NCBI GenBank assembly: GCA_025350445.1 | Contig: JANXXV010000860.1 | Location: forward strand, 1 to 12,104 | Direction: 5' to 3' | DNA length: 12,104 nucleotides | DNA from: Bryobacteraceae bacterium | GTDB lineage: Bacteria; Acidobacteriota; Terriglobia; Bryobacterales; Bryobacteraceae | Shown: in pieces, positions 1-6,708 of the stretch | Numbering within the stretch: position 1 is the first letter of the stretch | How the letters are laid out: the number at the start of each line of letters is the position of its first letter | Translations under genes and position numbers: made by a program | Notes under the pieces: model-generated | What the model saw: only the letters and a program-made list of their open reading frames with translations | The model's database searches: none | Told to the model about the DNA's origin: nothing

Positions 1-183
1 CTTCGTCACCGCGACGTCCAGTTCCAGCACGTCCGCACCGGCTTGAATCGCGTACTCGAACGCTGGCAGAGTGTTTTCCGGACGCAAGGCCCGCGCGCCG
101 CGATGCCCGTGAACCAAGATCTGCGTAGCCGCATCCGAGACGCTCATAGTCAATAGAATCGCCATTCCCCATCTTGCAATCAT
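1..183 (-). CDS. Glycerophosphodiester phosphodiesterase, exported (N-terminal part only)
   Basis: This is the first 61 codons of a gene that runs off the left edge of the window. The reading contains HGHRGA, then [13 protein letters not shown], then GADVLELDV. Together these are the N-terminal signature of the GDPD TIM-barrel family: the catalytic His in HRG, PENT, and the metal-binding Glu and Asp in LELD. Such enzymes hydrolyse glycerophosphodiesters, released from phospholipids, to glycerol-3-phosphate and an alcohol. Three in-frame ATGs exist, at 183, 165 and 147. I chose 183 because it gives a short signal peptide: one Arg, a hydrophobic stretch ([11 protein letters not shown]), and a possible cleavage after SDAA, ahead of the barrel. 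The protein would then act outside the cytoplasm. It is divergent from the oxidoreductase that starts at 220. The family call is strong; the start and export are inferred. Confidence 0.88.
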   Translation of the reverse strand, partial: MIARWGMAILLTMSVSDAATQILVHGHRGARALRPENTLPAFEYAIQAGADVLELDVAVTK

Positions 184-201
184 GCTTCTTCAGGATATAT
201 T
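174..201 (+). promoter_or_regulatory. Candidate sigma-70 promoter for the Gfo/Idh/MocA gene
   Basis: TTGCAA (174-179) and TATATT (196-201) are separated by 16 bases, matching the -35 and -10 consensus at 4/6 and 5/6. Transcription would begin near 208, leaving a leader of only about 12 bases before the ATG at 220. The -35 box would lie inside the first codons of the divergent phosphodiesterase, if that gene starts at 183. This is a pattern match only. Confidence 0.35.
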
Positions 202-219
202 GGAATCGATTACGAACAT

Positions 220-1554
220 ATGAATCCCGTCACTCGCAGAGACGTTACCAAGGCGGCCGGCCTCGCCACCGCGCTGAGCTATTCGAGGATCTTCGGCGCG
301 AACGAACGGATCCAGATGGGGTACGTCGGACTGGGCAACCGCGGCGACCAGGTCCACGACGGATTCCTGGAACACGGCGATGCGCAAACCGTTGCTATCT
401 GCGACCTGCGGGAAGACTACCTGGACTTTGCCGCCAAGAAATCGCGCGGCACACCGAAGCGCTACAAAGATTACAAGAAGCTGCTGGAAGACAAGGACGT
501 GGACGCCGTCATGATCGCGACGCCGGACCACTGGCACGCGCTGATGTTTGTCGACGCCTGCCATGCCGGTAAGGACGTCTATGTGGAGAAGCCGCTCAGC
601 TTAACCGTAGCCGAGGGCCGCCGGATGGTGGAGGTGGCGGACCAGACGAAGCGTGTGGTGCAGGTGGGCATTCAGCGCCGCTCGGGTAAGTTTTTGCAGG
701 AGGCGGCTGCGTACGTCCGCTCCGGCGGCATCGGCCATGTGACCGTGGCGAAAGGCTACCACGTCCAGAATGAATGGCCGAACGGAATCGGCAACGCGCC
801 GGATTCTACGCCTCCCAATGAGGAGATGTGGAATCAGTGGCTGGGGCCTGCGCCGAAGGCGCCTTATAACAAGAACCGGATGTTCTACGATTTCCGCTGG
901 TTCTATAGTTACTCCGGCGGGCAGGTAACCAACTTCGGCGTTCACTACATGGACATGCTTCGCTGGTGCCTGGGCAAAGATGCGCCGAAGGCGGTAACGG
1001 TGATGGGCGGCAAGTATGTGATGAAGGATAATCGCGAAATTCCGGATACGCTGGAAGCGTTGTGGGAGTTTGACGGGCCATCGCTGATGGTCTTCTCGCA
1101 GTACAACGCAAACGCCGCCGGAGGCAATATCCAAGGTGCTGAGATGGAACTGCGCGGCACCAAAGGCACTATGTACATCCACGCCAATCGCTGGGAAGTG
1201 GTTCCGGAAAAGGTAACGGAAGCGAGCGTTTCGGCGCGCACTCCGGTAGACCGCGTGACCGAAAAATCCTACAATCCGTCGAAGAAGACGGTCATCGAAA
1301 GCGCGTCGGGCAAGGGCAGCTTCGACACGGCTTTCCACGCGCGGAACTTTCTGGATTGTGTGAAGAGCCGGGCCAAGTGCAATTGCGATGTGCTGACCGG
1401 CCATCAATCCACGGCCGCGACACTGATCGCAAACATTGCGTTGAAGACGAAGTCGTATCTGGAGTGGGATGCGAAAACCGAAAAGTTCACCAACAACGCG
1501 GCTGCGAACAAGTACTTAAGCTACCAATACCGGACACCGTATAAGTTGGGGTAA
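220..1554 (+). CDS. Gfo/Idh/MocA-family oxidoreductase with Tat signal
   Basis: This 444-residue protein is predicted to be an NAD(P)-dependent sugar or cyclitol dehydrogenase-like enzyme. An N-terminal twin-arginine signal (TRRDVTK, Arg6-Arg7, then a mildly hydrophobic stretch to about residue 27) suggests folded export with bound cofactor. The Rossmann glycine motif GLGNRG lies at about 37-42. DHWHALM (about 103-109) and VEKPLS with the family's conserved Lys124 follow. The C-terminal half contains FGVHYMDM, with His242 where the family usually carries an active-site His. Length and order match the secreted Gfo/Idh/MocA paralogues common in Acidobacteriota and Planctomycetota. The substrate cannot be read from the sequence. 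The ribosome site is weak, but the start gives an intact Tat signal. The gene ends in TAA, 14 bases before the HEPN remnant. Confidence 0.9.
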   Translation: MNPVTRRDVTKAAGLATALSYSRIFGANERIQMGYVGLGNRGDQVHDGFLEHGDAQTVAICDLREDYLDFAAKKSRGTPKRYKDYKKLLEDKDVDAVMIATPDHWHALMFVDACHAGKDVYVEKPLSLTVAEGRRMVEVADQTKRVVQVGIQRRSGKFLQEAAAYVRSGGIGHVTVAKGYHVQNEWPNGIGNAPDSTPPNEEMWNQWLGPAPKAPYNKNRMFYDFRWFYSYSGGQVTNFGVHYMDMLRWCLGKDAPKAVTVMGGKYVMKDNREIPDTLEALWEFDGPSLMVFSQYNANAAGGNIQGAEMELRGTKGTMYIHANRWEVVPEKVTEASVSARTPVDRVTEKSYNPSKKTVIESASGKGSFDTAFHARNFLDCVKSRAKCNCDVLTGHQSTAATLIANIALKTKSYLEWDAKTEKFTNNAAANKYLSYQYRTPYKLG

Positions 1555-1568
1555 CGCCGGACTTCCTT

Positions 1569-1994
1569 GTGACCAGAGATGATTTCAAGAAGCTTTCGGA
1601 AGCCCGGCTAACTGATGCCAAAGTGCTGCTCGGGGCACGGCGATTCGATGCGGCTAACTACCTGGCGGGTTACTCGGTGGAGTGTGCCATCAAGGCTTAT
1701 ATTGCAAAGCAAACTAGAAAGTAGCAGTTCCCCGAGGGGCCCGAGACGGCGAAGCGGATTTACACCCACAACCTCAAGGAGTTGATCAAGGTTGCCAAGT
1801 TATCCGCCCAATTGGAGAAAGAGATGAAGTCCGATCCAGCCTTTGAAGCCAACTGGGGCGTAGCGAAAGACTGGAGCGAACAAATCCGGTACACTAGGGA
1901 GGGACAGAAAGCCGAAGGAAAGGCCCTAAAGATAATCCTGGCGATATCTGATCCTGCACACGGAGTGCTTCAATGGTTGCGACAATATTCCTAG
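1569..1994 (+). pseudogene. HEPN-domain protein interrupted by one in-frame TAG
   Basis: Read through, this frame gives 142 codons, starting at GTG 1569, with TAG at codon 52 (1722-1724) and a terminal TAG at 1992-1994. The N-terminal part contains the HEPN hallmarks: a helix with LSEARLTDAKVLL, then YLAGYSVECAIKAYIA. After the stop the same frame continues with QFPEGPETAKRIYTHNLKEL, the helix and conserved His usually found in such proteins, and a C-terminal helix. No frameshift is needed, so the lesion is a single codon. HEPN proteins are small helical-bundle proteins, often RNases or partners in toxin-antitoxin-like modules. No clear R-x4-6-H RNase motif is visible (the Arg-His spacing is R-x3-H), so RNase activity is not claimed. 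The gene looks less GC-rich than its neighbours. It may be a recent pseudogene or, less likely, read by suppression. Confidence 0.75.
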
Positions 1995-2380
1995 CCAAGC
2001 ATATTCCGCAAGGAAGAAAGTTACTGGAAAAGCTGCCCGACTTCGGATTTTCCGTCGTGGAAGCATTCTGGTATCAGTTCCCCGATTCCGGAGATTAGCG
2101 CTTCGTTATAGCCTCACCAAAACTTCGAAAGCTTGATCCGCTTGCTGCCTACACCGCCCTACGCGATATACTTCGCAAGACCAGGAACCGGTTGACAGTG
2201 AGCGACATCACCTTTTTGAGCCCAGATGATTCGGAATACCGGCGCTTGCGCGATGCCGCGTTAGGGTACTCGGGGGGGAGGGCTGGTGATGAAGCTAGCC
2301 GAATCACCAGCGATGTCGTATTCAGCGACGCGTACCAGTACGCACTACCCGCCGCCAAGCAAGGCGCACGCCCCCGCTAA
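1973..2380 (+). pseudogene. HEPN-associated small protein interrupted by one in-frame TAG
   Basis: The ATG at 1973 overlaps the end of the HEPN frame by 22 bases and has a good ribosome site (GGAG at 1962-1965, 7 bases upstream). The frame reads 136 codons to TAA 2378-2380, broken only by TAG at codon 42 (2096-2098). The text around the stop is FWYQFPDSGD-stop-RFVIASP. A Trp (TGG to TAG) would restore a D-W-R-F-V-I-A-S-P strand that I associate with small proteins encoded next to HEPN genes. Downstream come a helix (YTALRDIL) and a strand (SDITFLSPDD). I see no nucleotidyltransferase motif (GS...DxD), so it is not a canonical MNT partner. A run of seven G (2272-2278) lies near the end but does not break the frame. 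Function is unknown; the pairing is inferred from overlap. Confidence 0.6.
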
Positions 2381-2467
2381 ACCGCTCAGAGGCCCATCGG
2401 TAGTCGATCACTTCGGGCCGTCGTCCGCCGCCACCCTTCGGCTGCCCGTCAATCCGGCCGGCATATG

Positions 2468-2605
2468 TTAGTTCGTCTGCGCCCGCTGCTCGCATTCGCA
2501 GCAGTCGCTACATCTGTTACATCTCAAGCAGCGATGATTCTCGCAGGCGTCTTTGGTGCAATACACGCAGATTCGCATTGATGGTTCGCCGCAGATGCTG
2601 CACAT
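2468..2605 (-). CDS. 45-residue cysteine-rich, probably zinc-binding mini-protein
   Basis: On the minus strand, ATG at 2605 opens a 46-codon frame ending in TAA (2468-2470). The 45-residue product has 11 Cys and one His in metal-ligand spacing: C2-x2-C5, C13-x2-C16, C21, H24, C26-x2-C29, C32, then C35-C36 and C38. For example, it reads MCSICGEP at the start and CLRCNRCSDCCECEQ near the end. Such density of CxxC pairs is very unlikely by chance and fits a small protein binding one or more Zn ions, or an Fe-S or redox protein. It starts 17 bases after the stop of the secreted helical protein (2623-3204), so it is probably the last gene of that unit. No strong ribosome site is visible; translational coupling is possible. 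An internal ATG at 2578 would drop the first CxxC. The exact function is unknown. Confidence 0.65.
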   Translation of the reverse strand: MCSICGEPSMRICVYCTKDACENHRCLRCNRCSDCCECEQRAQTN

Positions 2606-2622
2606 TAAGGGTTGGGTTTCGC

Positions 2623-3204
2623 TCACTTCAACTCCGGTTTTTGACTTCTTCGTTTGCCGCTGGCGGGAGGATCCAGCGGGATTCTGGAAAGCATCCCCCG
2701 GCAGCGCTGTGCTTCCTGATCCATTACGCTCATCTCCTGCTCCCGCAACGAGGCGAGGTCCACGATATGCGCGCGCAGTTTCTCTATGCTATTAGAACTC
2801 GCGGTCATCAGGCCATTCAGAATTTCGGCCAGATCGGGGCTCTGATACTTCCGGACACCCTCGCGAAGGGAGCCGATCAGCGTTTCCACATACTGGATGC
2901 GGAAGTAGGCATCCAGCGCGGCGGTCAGGCGTTCCGGTTCCTTTGCCACCTTCTCCGCGGATCCCAACAGATAGCCCATTCCAGTCTGAAGCGATACCAA
3001 CTGCTTGACATAGGCCGTTGGAGCGCCCTGCGAGATCCAGGTCTCCGGCTTTATATTGTCCACCATGGGCTGCAGTTGACGGATCTGCCCGGCGAGCGCC
3101 GTCATGTCCTGGCGGATATCCCACTCGGGACTGACGCCGGCGTTCGGCTTCTGCGCCAGCAGCATGGATGAAAAAACAAGAATGGCTAAGATGGGTTTGA
3201 ACAC
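2623..3204 (-). CDS. Secreted helical protein of unknown function
   Basis: This 193-residue protein starts at GTG 3204, with GAGAAG about 7 bases upstream. It has a clear signal peptide (MFKPILAILVFSSMLLAQ, with cleavage expected near LLA-Q). The mature part is almost entirely helical and polar: a segment starting SPEWDIRQDM, then QIRQLQPMVDNI, WISQGAPTAYVKQL, and a long amphipathic region to about residue 160. The tail is basic (GKRRSQKPELK). No catalytic motif or known domain is recognised. I believe similar signal-peptide proteins beginning SPEW are conserved in Acidobacteriota, but I could not check. It lies 45 bases downstream of the FecR-domain gene and 17 bases upstream of the Cys-rich mini-protein, all on the minus strand, so co-transcription is likely. 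Confidence 0.75.
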   Translation of the reverse strand: MFKPILAILVFSSMLLAQKPNAGVSPEWDIRQDMTALAGQIRQLQPMVDNIKPETWISQGAPTAYVKQLVSLQTGMGYLLGSAEKVAKEPERLTAALDAYFRIQYVETLIGSLREGVRKYQSPDLAEILNGLMTASSNSIEKLRAHIVDLASLREQEMSVMDQEAQRCRGMLSRIPLDPPASGKRRSQKPELK

Positions 3205-3249
3205 GGCGGTCTTCTCACCGCTAGTTTCGCACGTCGTTTCTCGCGAGTG

Positions 3250-4041
3250 CTAAACGCCCGGGGGAGGGGGCGGAGGAGCAGGGGGAGGCGGAGGTGTATT
3301 TTGCGTGTCGCCTGGAACTCCACCGCCTCCGGTTCCACCTGTACTGGGGACTTTGCCGCCACCGCCCGGCACTTGCGGATTGCGCAGGATTACCCGGTAC
3401 ACAGCTTCGGCGCCCGCGTTCAAGACGTGTTTAAGTGCTTGTCCCTTATCTATTGATTTATCAGCCAGCGGCTGATTCTTGTAAACCCGAATGTACTCGC
3501 CGGGGCTAACGAACTTCCCATTATTTACCGGCAGATACCGGTGCTGCACCGCTACCAGCCCTTCTTCCACTGAAACCAGGGTAGTGTCTTCATCTTCGGC
3601 AACCACGTCGAAGATCGTGCCGCGAACCGAAATCACTGCCGTGGGCGACGTGACCCGTTGATGGTTCGGGGCACCGCCGCCCAACTTCTCAATGTGGACT
3701 TTTACCCGGCCGATCCACAGATCCAGCATGTCTTTCCAGTCGGATGGATTATTCCGGAAGGTTACTTTGGAGTTCGGATATACTTCGAAGGTACTACCGT
3801 CGGAAACCTGCAGCTTCGCGTAACCGTCGGGTCCGGTGACGATCATCTGCTTGAGTTGAACCGAACTGCCGATTTCGAGCGCCCAGGGTGTGGAGTCTTT
3901 CAGAACGGAAACTTCGCCGGTGAGGGTAATGACTTTAGCGGCACTTTCCGGATTATTCAGGGAGAGACTCTGCGCCGGACACACTACCGACACTACTGCC
4001 ATAAGCAGCAAGCCCGCGTAGGAGTGCCGGTTCAGAATCAT
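3250..4041 (-). CDS. Secreted FecR-domain protein with Gly/Pro-rich tail
   Basis: This 263-residue protein carries a signal peptide (LLLMAVVSVVCPAQS, cleavage near residue 24). A FecR domain spans about residues 36-170: the sequence runs from VITLTGEVSVLKD through GPDGYAKLQVSDGSTFEV to SPTAVISVRGTIFDVVAED, the typical core strand. Classical FecR proteins sit in the inner membrane and relay signals to ECF sigma factors. This one lacks an N-terminal cytoplasmic anti-sigma part, so it is probably a periplasmic or secreted FecR-like sensor or structural protein. The C-terminus is low complexity: a glycine-rich stretch (about 226-245), then proline runs (PPPPPAPPPPPPG), perhaps wall-spanning. The start is ATG 4041, with AAGGGA about 10 bases upstream. 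It leads a minus-strand unit with the next two genes. Confidence 0.85.
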   Translation of the reverse strand: MILNRHSYAGLLLMAVVSVVCPAQSLSLNNPESAAKVITLTGEVSVLKDSTPWALEIGSSVQLKQMIVTGPDGYAKLQVSDGSTFEVYPNSKVTFRNNPSDWKDMLDLWIGRVKVHIEKLGGGAPNHQRVTSPTAVISVRGTIFDVVAEDEDTTLVSVEEGLVAVQHRYLPVNNGKFVSPGEYIRVYKNQPLADKSIDKGQALKHVLNAGAEAVYRVILRNPQVPGGGGKVPSTGGTGGGGVPGDTQNTPPPPPAPPPPPPGV

Positions 4042-4177
4042 CTCCCGTTAGTCCCTTAGTCTAACACTAAAAGTGAACTGCAAATGCAATGCCTTATGTA
4101 GCATTAGCCGGAAGGCGTTTCGATTCAATGCTTTCTCCGATAGACCAACGCGAAACAGGGTAGAATGGACTCACACG

Positions 4178-6049
4178 GTGTGTCATAAAGCCACAATTCG
4201 AAGAGTAGCTTGCGTCGGCTTCGCCCTGGAGCTGTTGGCGGTATCCGCGCTCGCCCAGATTCCCGCCGATTGGCGCAAGGTGGGCTCCACCACCCTGGAC
4301 CTGAGTCTGGCTTCCTTGGCCACTGGCCCGGTAGAACGTGTGTGGTTTTCCGAGGATGGTGCTCGCCTGTTTGTCAGAACAGGCCTGAAGCGCACCTATG
4401 CCACCTCCGATTTGGAACACTGGCAGATCGCCACGGACGCCGTGATTCCCGAATCCGCCACCGGTTTGGTAAAGGTATTGCCGGAAAGCACGGCTAAATC
4501 GAAAACCTCGGCCACCGTCCCCACGCGGATCTACGCCGTTGGGAGCCACGGTTACCGGTCCGACGATGGCGGCTTCACATGGACCAATCTGACCGCTTTC
4601 GAGAACCGGTCGATCATCGGCGATGGCTTGGCGGACATCGCAGTATCGCCGAAGGATCCCGACTTGGTGGTGATTGCAGGCGCCCAAGGCGTCTGGAGGT
4701 CCCGGGATGGCGGCCTTTCCTGGACCGGCCTCAATCAGGGGCTGCCCAATTTGCCGGTACATCGGATTCTGGCGCTTCCCGATGGGAACGGTGCGCTCCG
4801 TATTGCGGCGGATCGCAACGACACGGAACTCGAGTGGTCCAGCGGTGAGAAATCGGGTTGGAAACCGGTGGAGGATACTGCGTCGGTACAAGCCGCCCTT
4901 ACCAGGGGCGCTTTGTCTAAAACATTCGGAAGTGTCGTCACCGCACTCGCGGCGGGGGGCGATTTCTTCTACGCTGGGACGGTGGACGGCAAGCTCCGGA
5001 GTTCTTCCGACCGCGGCGCCACCTGGCAAAGCTTTGAAATCGCGGGCGGCGGTGTAGTTGAAAACGTCTTCCTCGATCCCAAGGACCCGCAATTCGCGCT
5101 GGCTGCCATCGCCGGCAATGCGAAAGTAAGAGTACAGCGAACGCTCAACGCGGGGCGTCTGTGGGACGATATTACGGATAACCTGCCCGCCGGTTCGGCC
5201 CATGGCATCACGGCAGACCGGCAATCCGGCGCTTTATATGTGGCCGCCGACCGCGGCGTCTTCATGACCTACACCGACACCCACGCGCTGGCGCCGTCCA
5301 CTCCCTGGACGCTGGTGAAGGCCGGTCCGGACAATGCCGCAGCCGTAGATGTGCGGCTGGATAACGCCGGAAATCAACTCTATGCCGCCTTTGAAGGGGA
5401 TGGACTTTTCGCCACCATGGCGCCGCATCGTTTCCGGGACCCGCGCGTGGTGAGCGCGGGCGATATGATGGAGCGCGCTGCATCTCCGGGTTCCCTACTC
5501 AGTGTGGTGGGCCGCAGCATCCAGTCGGCACAGGCCAGCAACCGTCCCGCGCCCGTTTTCGAGCAATCGCAGATTCAAGTTCCATTTGAAGTGACTGGAT
5601 CGACGCTCAATCTTTCGCTGGAATCCACCACCGGACGGATCACCATGGGATTGCCGCTGAAAAGCGTCTCCCCCTCGATTTTTGTCGACCGGGACGGCAG
5701 CCCGATTGTCCTGAATGCCGATACGGGTCTGCTGCTGGACGCGGCCACCCCGGCGCGGTCCAGTTCGCGATTACAAATCTTCGCCACCGGATTGGGTAAA
5801 GTGACTCCCGATTGGCCGACGGGCATCCCGGCGCCGCTCGATAGGCCTCCGCGGGTTGCCGCGGCAACCAAAGTGTTTCTGGACCGCGAAGCCATTGAAG
5901 TAACCCGCGCAATCCTTGCGCCTGGCTACGTGGGATTCTATCTGATCGAAGTCCAATTGCCGGCGATCTTGAACCGCGGACCCGCTGAGTTATATGTGGA
6001 AGTGGACGGCCAGCAGAGTAACCGCGTACGCGTCTATCTGGAGCCATGA
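4178..6049 (+). CDS. Secreted Asp-box beta-propeller protein with Solibacter-type C-terminal domain
   Basis: The open frame begins at ATG 4073, but the first 35 residues there are polar and precede the signal peptide. GTG 4178 gives a compact signal peptide (KATIRRVACVGFALELLAV, then SALA-Q cleavage), so I place the start there, giving 623 residues. The mature protein has BNR/Asp-box repeats typical of sialidase- or Vps10-like propellers: YRSDDGGFTW, WRSRDGGLSW and RSSSDRGATW, with weaker blades around them. The last 190 or so residues (SPGSLLSVVG onward, APGYVGFYLIEVQLP near the end) resemble the TIGR03437 domain found in huge numbers in Solibacter, whose role is unknown. No sialidase catalytic set is recognised, so binding or adhesion is more likely than hydrolysis. 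A TAGAAT hexamer (4161-4166) could be its -10 element. The stop overlaps the next ATG. Confidence 0.82.
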   Translation: MCHKATIRRVACVGFALELLAVSALAQIPADWRKVGSTTLDLSLASLATGPVERVWFSEDGARLFVRTGLKRTYATSDLEHWQIATDAVIPESATGLVKVLPESTAKSKTSATVPTRIYAVGSHGYRSDDGGFTWTNLTAFENRSIIGDGLADIAVSPKDPDLVVIAGAQGVWRSRDGGLSWTGLNQGLPNLPVHRILALPDGNGALRIAADRNDTELEWSSGEKSGWKPVEDTASVQAALTRGALSKTFGSVVTALAAGGDFFYAGTVDGKLRSSSDRGATWQSFEIAGGGVVENVFLDPKDPQFALAAIAGNAKVRVQRTLNAGRLWDDITDNLPAGSAHGITADRQSGALYVAADRGVFMTYTDTHALAPSTPWTLVKAGPDNAAAVDVRLDNAGNQLYAAFEGDGLFATMAPHRFRDPRVVSAGDMMERAASPGSLLSVVGRSIQSAQASNRPAPVFEQSQIQVPFEVTGSTLNLSLESTTGRITMGLPLKSVSPSIFVDRDGSPIVLNADTGLLLDAATPARSSSRLQIFATGLGKVTPDWPTGIPAPLDRPPRVAAATKVFLDREAIEVTRAILAPGYVGFYLIEVQLPAILNRGPAELYVEVDGQQSNRVRVYLEP

Positions 6050-6675
6050 TGACGAGTCTGCTGCTCCACATAACTACTGAAGACCCGTGGACGGCGTTCC
6101 CCAGGAATCGCGCCGGCGGCCCTCGTCCGGCTTGCTTGCTAATCGCCGTACTACTAGCGGCATGCTTAGCCGCTTCAGCCCAGGAATCTCCGCCCAAAAA
6201 AGAAGCCGAAAAGCTAGCGCCATATTACCCCACTCCGATGCTCGTCGTGGAGAAAATGCTGAAGCTCGGCGAACTGAAACCAGGCGAGAAGATGTTCGAC
6301 CTGGGCAGCGGCGACGGACGCATTGTGATTGTTGCGGCGAAAAAGTTCAAGGCCGATGCCACCGGAGTTGAATTCGACGATGTTCTCCATCGAAAGAGTT
6401 CCGAAGAGATTAGGCGGCAGAAGCTGGACAAAACCGCGAGGATCATCTTCGGCGATCTGTTTGAACAGGACTACTCCTCAGCCGATTTGATAACGGTTTA
6501 TCTTTTGCCTCACTCGAACGACAAAGTGCGGCCGATGCTGGAAAAGCAACTCCGAAAAGGGACGCGAATTATTTCGCATGATTTCGAATTCTCCGATTGG
6601 AAACCGATGAAAGTGGAGTTGGTGGAAGACGACGGAGAAGGGCGAAGCCACACGCTGTTCATGTACGTGCGCTAA
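6046..6675 (+). CDS. Exported or membrane-anchored SAM-dependent methyltransferase
   Basis: This is a 209-residue class I methyltransferase. Motif I is FDLGSGDGRIV (about 84-94), the acidic end of the second strand is GVEFD (about 107-111), and GDLFEQD and VYLLP follow, with GTRIISHDFEF near the end. This pattern resembles the FAM173/ATPSCKMT protein-lysine methyltransferase group; I infer that relation. Unusually, a hydrophobic segment (about 30-45, CLLIAVLLAACLAASAQE) precedes the domain, with about 30 polar residues ahead of it. It may be a signal peptide (ASA-Q cleavage, or lipobox LAAC) or a membrane anchor. SAM is cytosolic, so an anchor with the domain inside is attractive. ATG 6046 overlaps the upstream TGA; ATG 6049 is an alternative. 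The gap to the kinase is 33 bases. Confidence 0.8.
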   Translation: MMTSLLLHITTEDPWTAFPRNRAGGPRPACLLIAVLLAACLAASAQESPPKKEAEKLAPYYPTPMLVVEKMLKLGELKPGEKMFDLGSGDGRIVIVAAKKFKADATGVEFDDVLHRKSSEEIRRQKLDKTARIIFGDLFEQDYSSADLITVYLLPHSNDKVRPMLEKQLRKGTRIISHDFEFSDWKPMKVELVEDDGEGRSHTLFMYVR

Positions 6676-6708
6676 ACTCACAGTTCGTTCGAAAGGGAAG
6701 GGAACCGT

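Noticed and set aside
601..1407. A 268-codon minus-strand frame opposite the oxidoreductase
   Set aside because: It is rich in Arg and His without domain pattern, while the plus strand encodes a full Gfo/Idh/MocA protein.
2272..2278. A run of seven G as a phase-variable tract in the HEPN partner
   Set aside because: The frame is intact across it and the family-like C-terminus follows; without strain comparison there is no sign of variation.
1569..2380. Genome-wide recoding of TAG as a sense codon
   Set aside because: At least three intact genes here (FecR protein, 155-residue protein, anti-sigma factor) end in TAG at the expected length.
2465..2581. A 38-codon plus-strand frame that looks like a signal peptide
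   Set aside because: It is antisense to the Cys-rich frame; its Ala/Val content is explained by the complement of Cys codons, and it has no mature part.
4088..4106. A short inverted repeat (AATGC / GCATT) between the divergent FecR and propeller genes as an operator
   Set aside because: The stem is only five pairs and could be chance in a region of this size.
4094..5224. A 376-codon open frame on the minus strand
   Set aside because: It lies wholly opposite the propeller gene, lacks any recognisable domain, and is the kind of antisense frame that GC-rich codon bias produces. The plus-strand frame has clear signal, repeat and C-terminal motifs.
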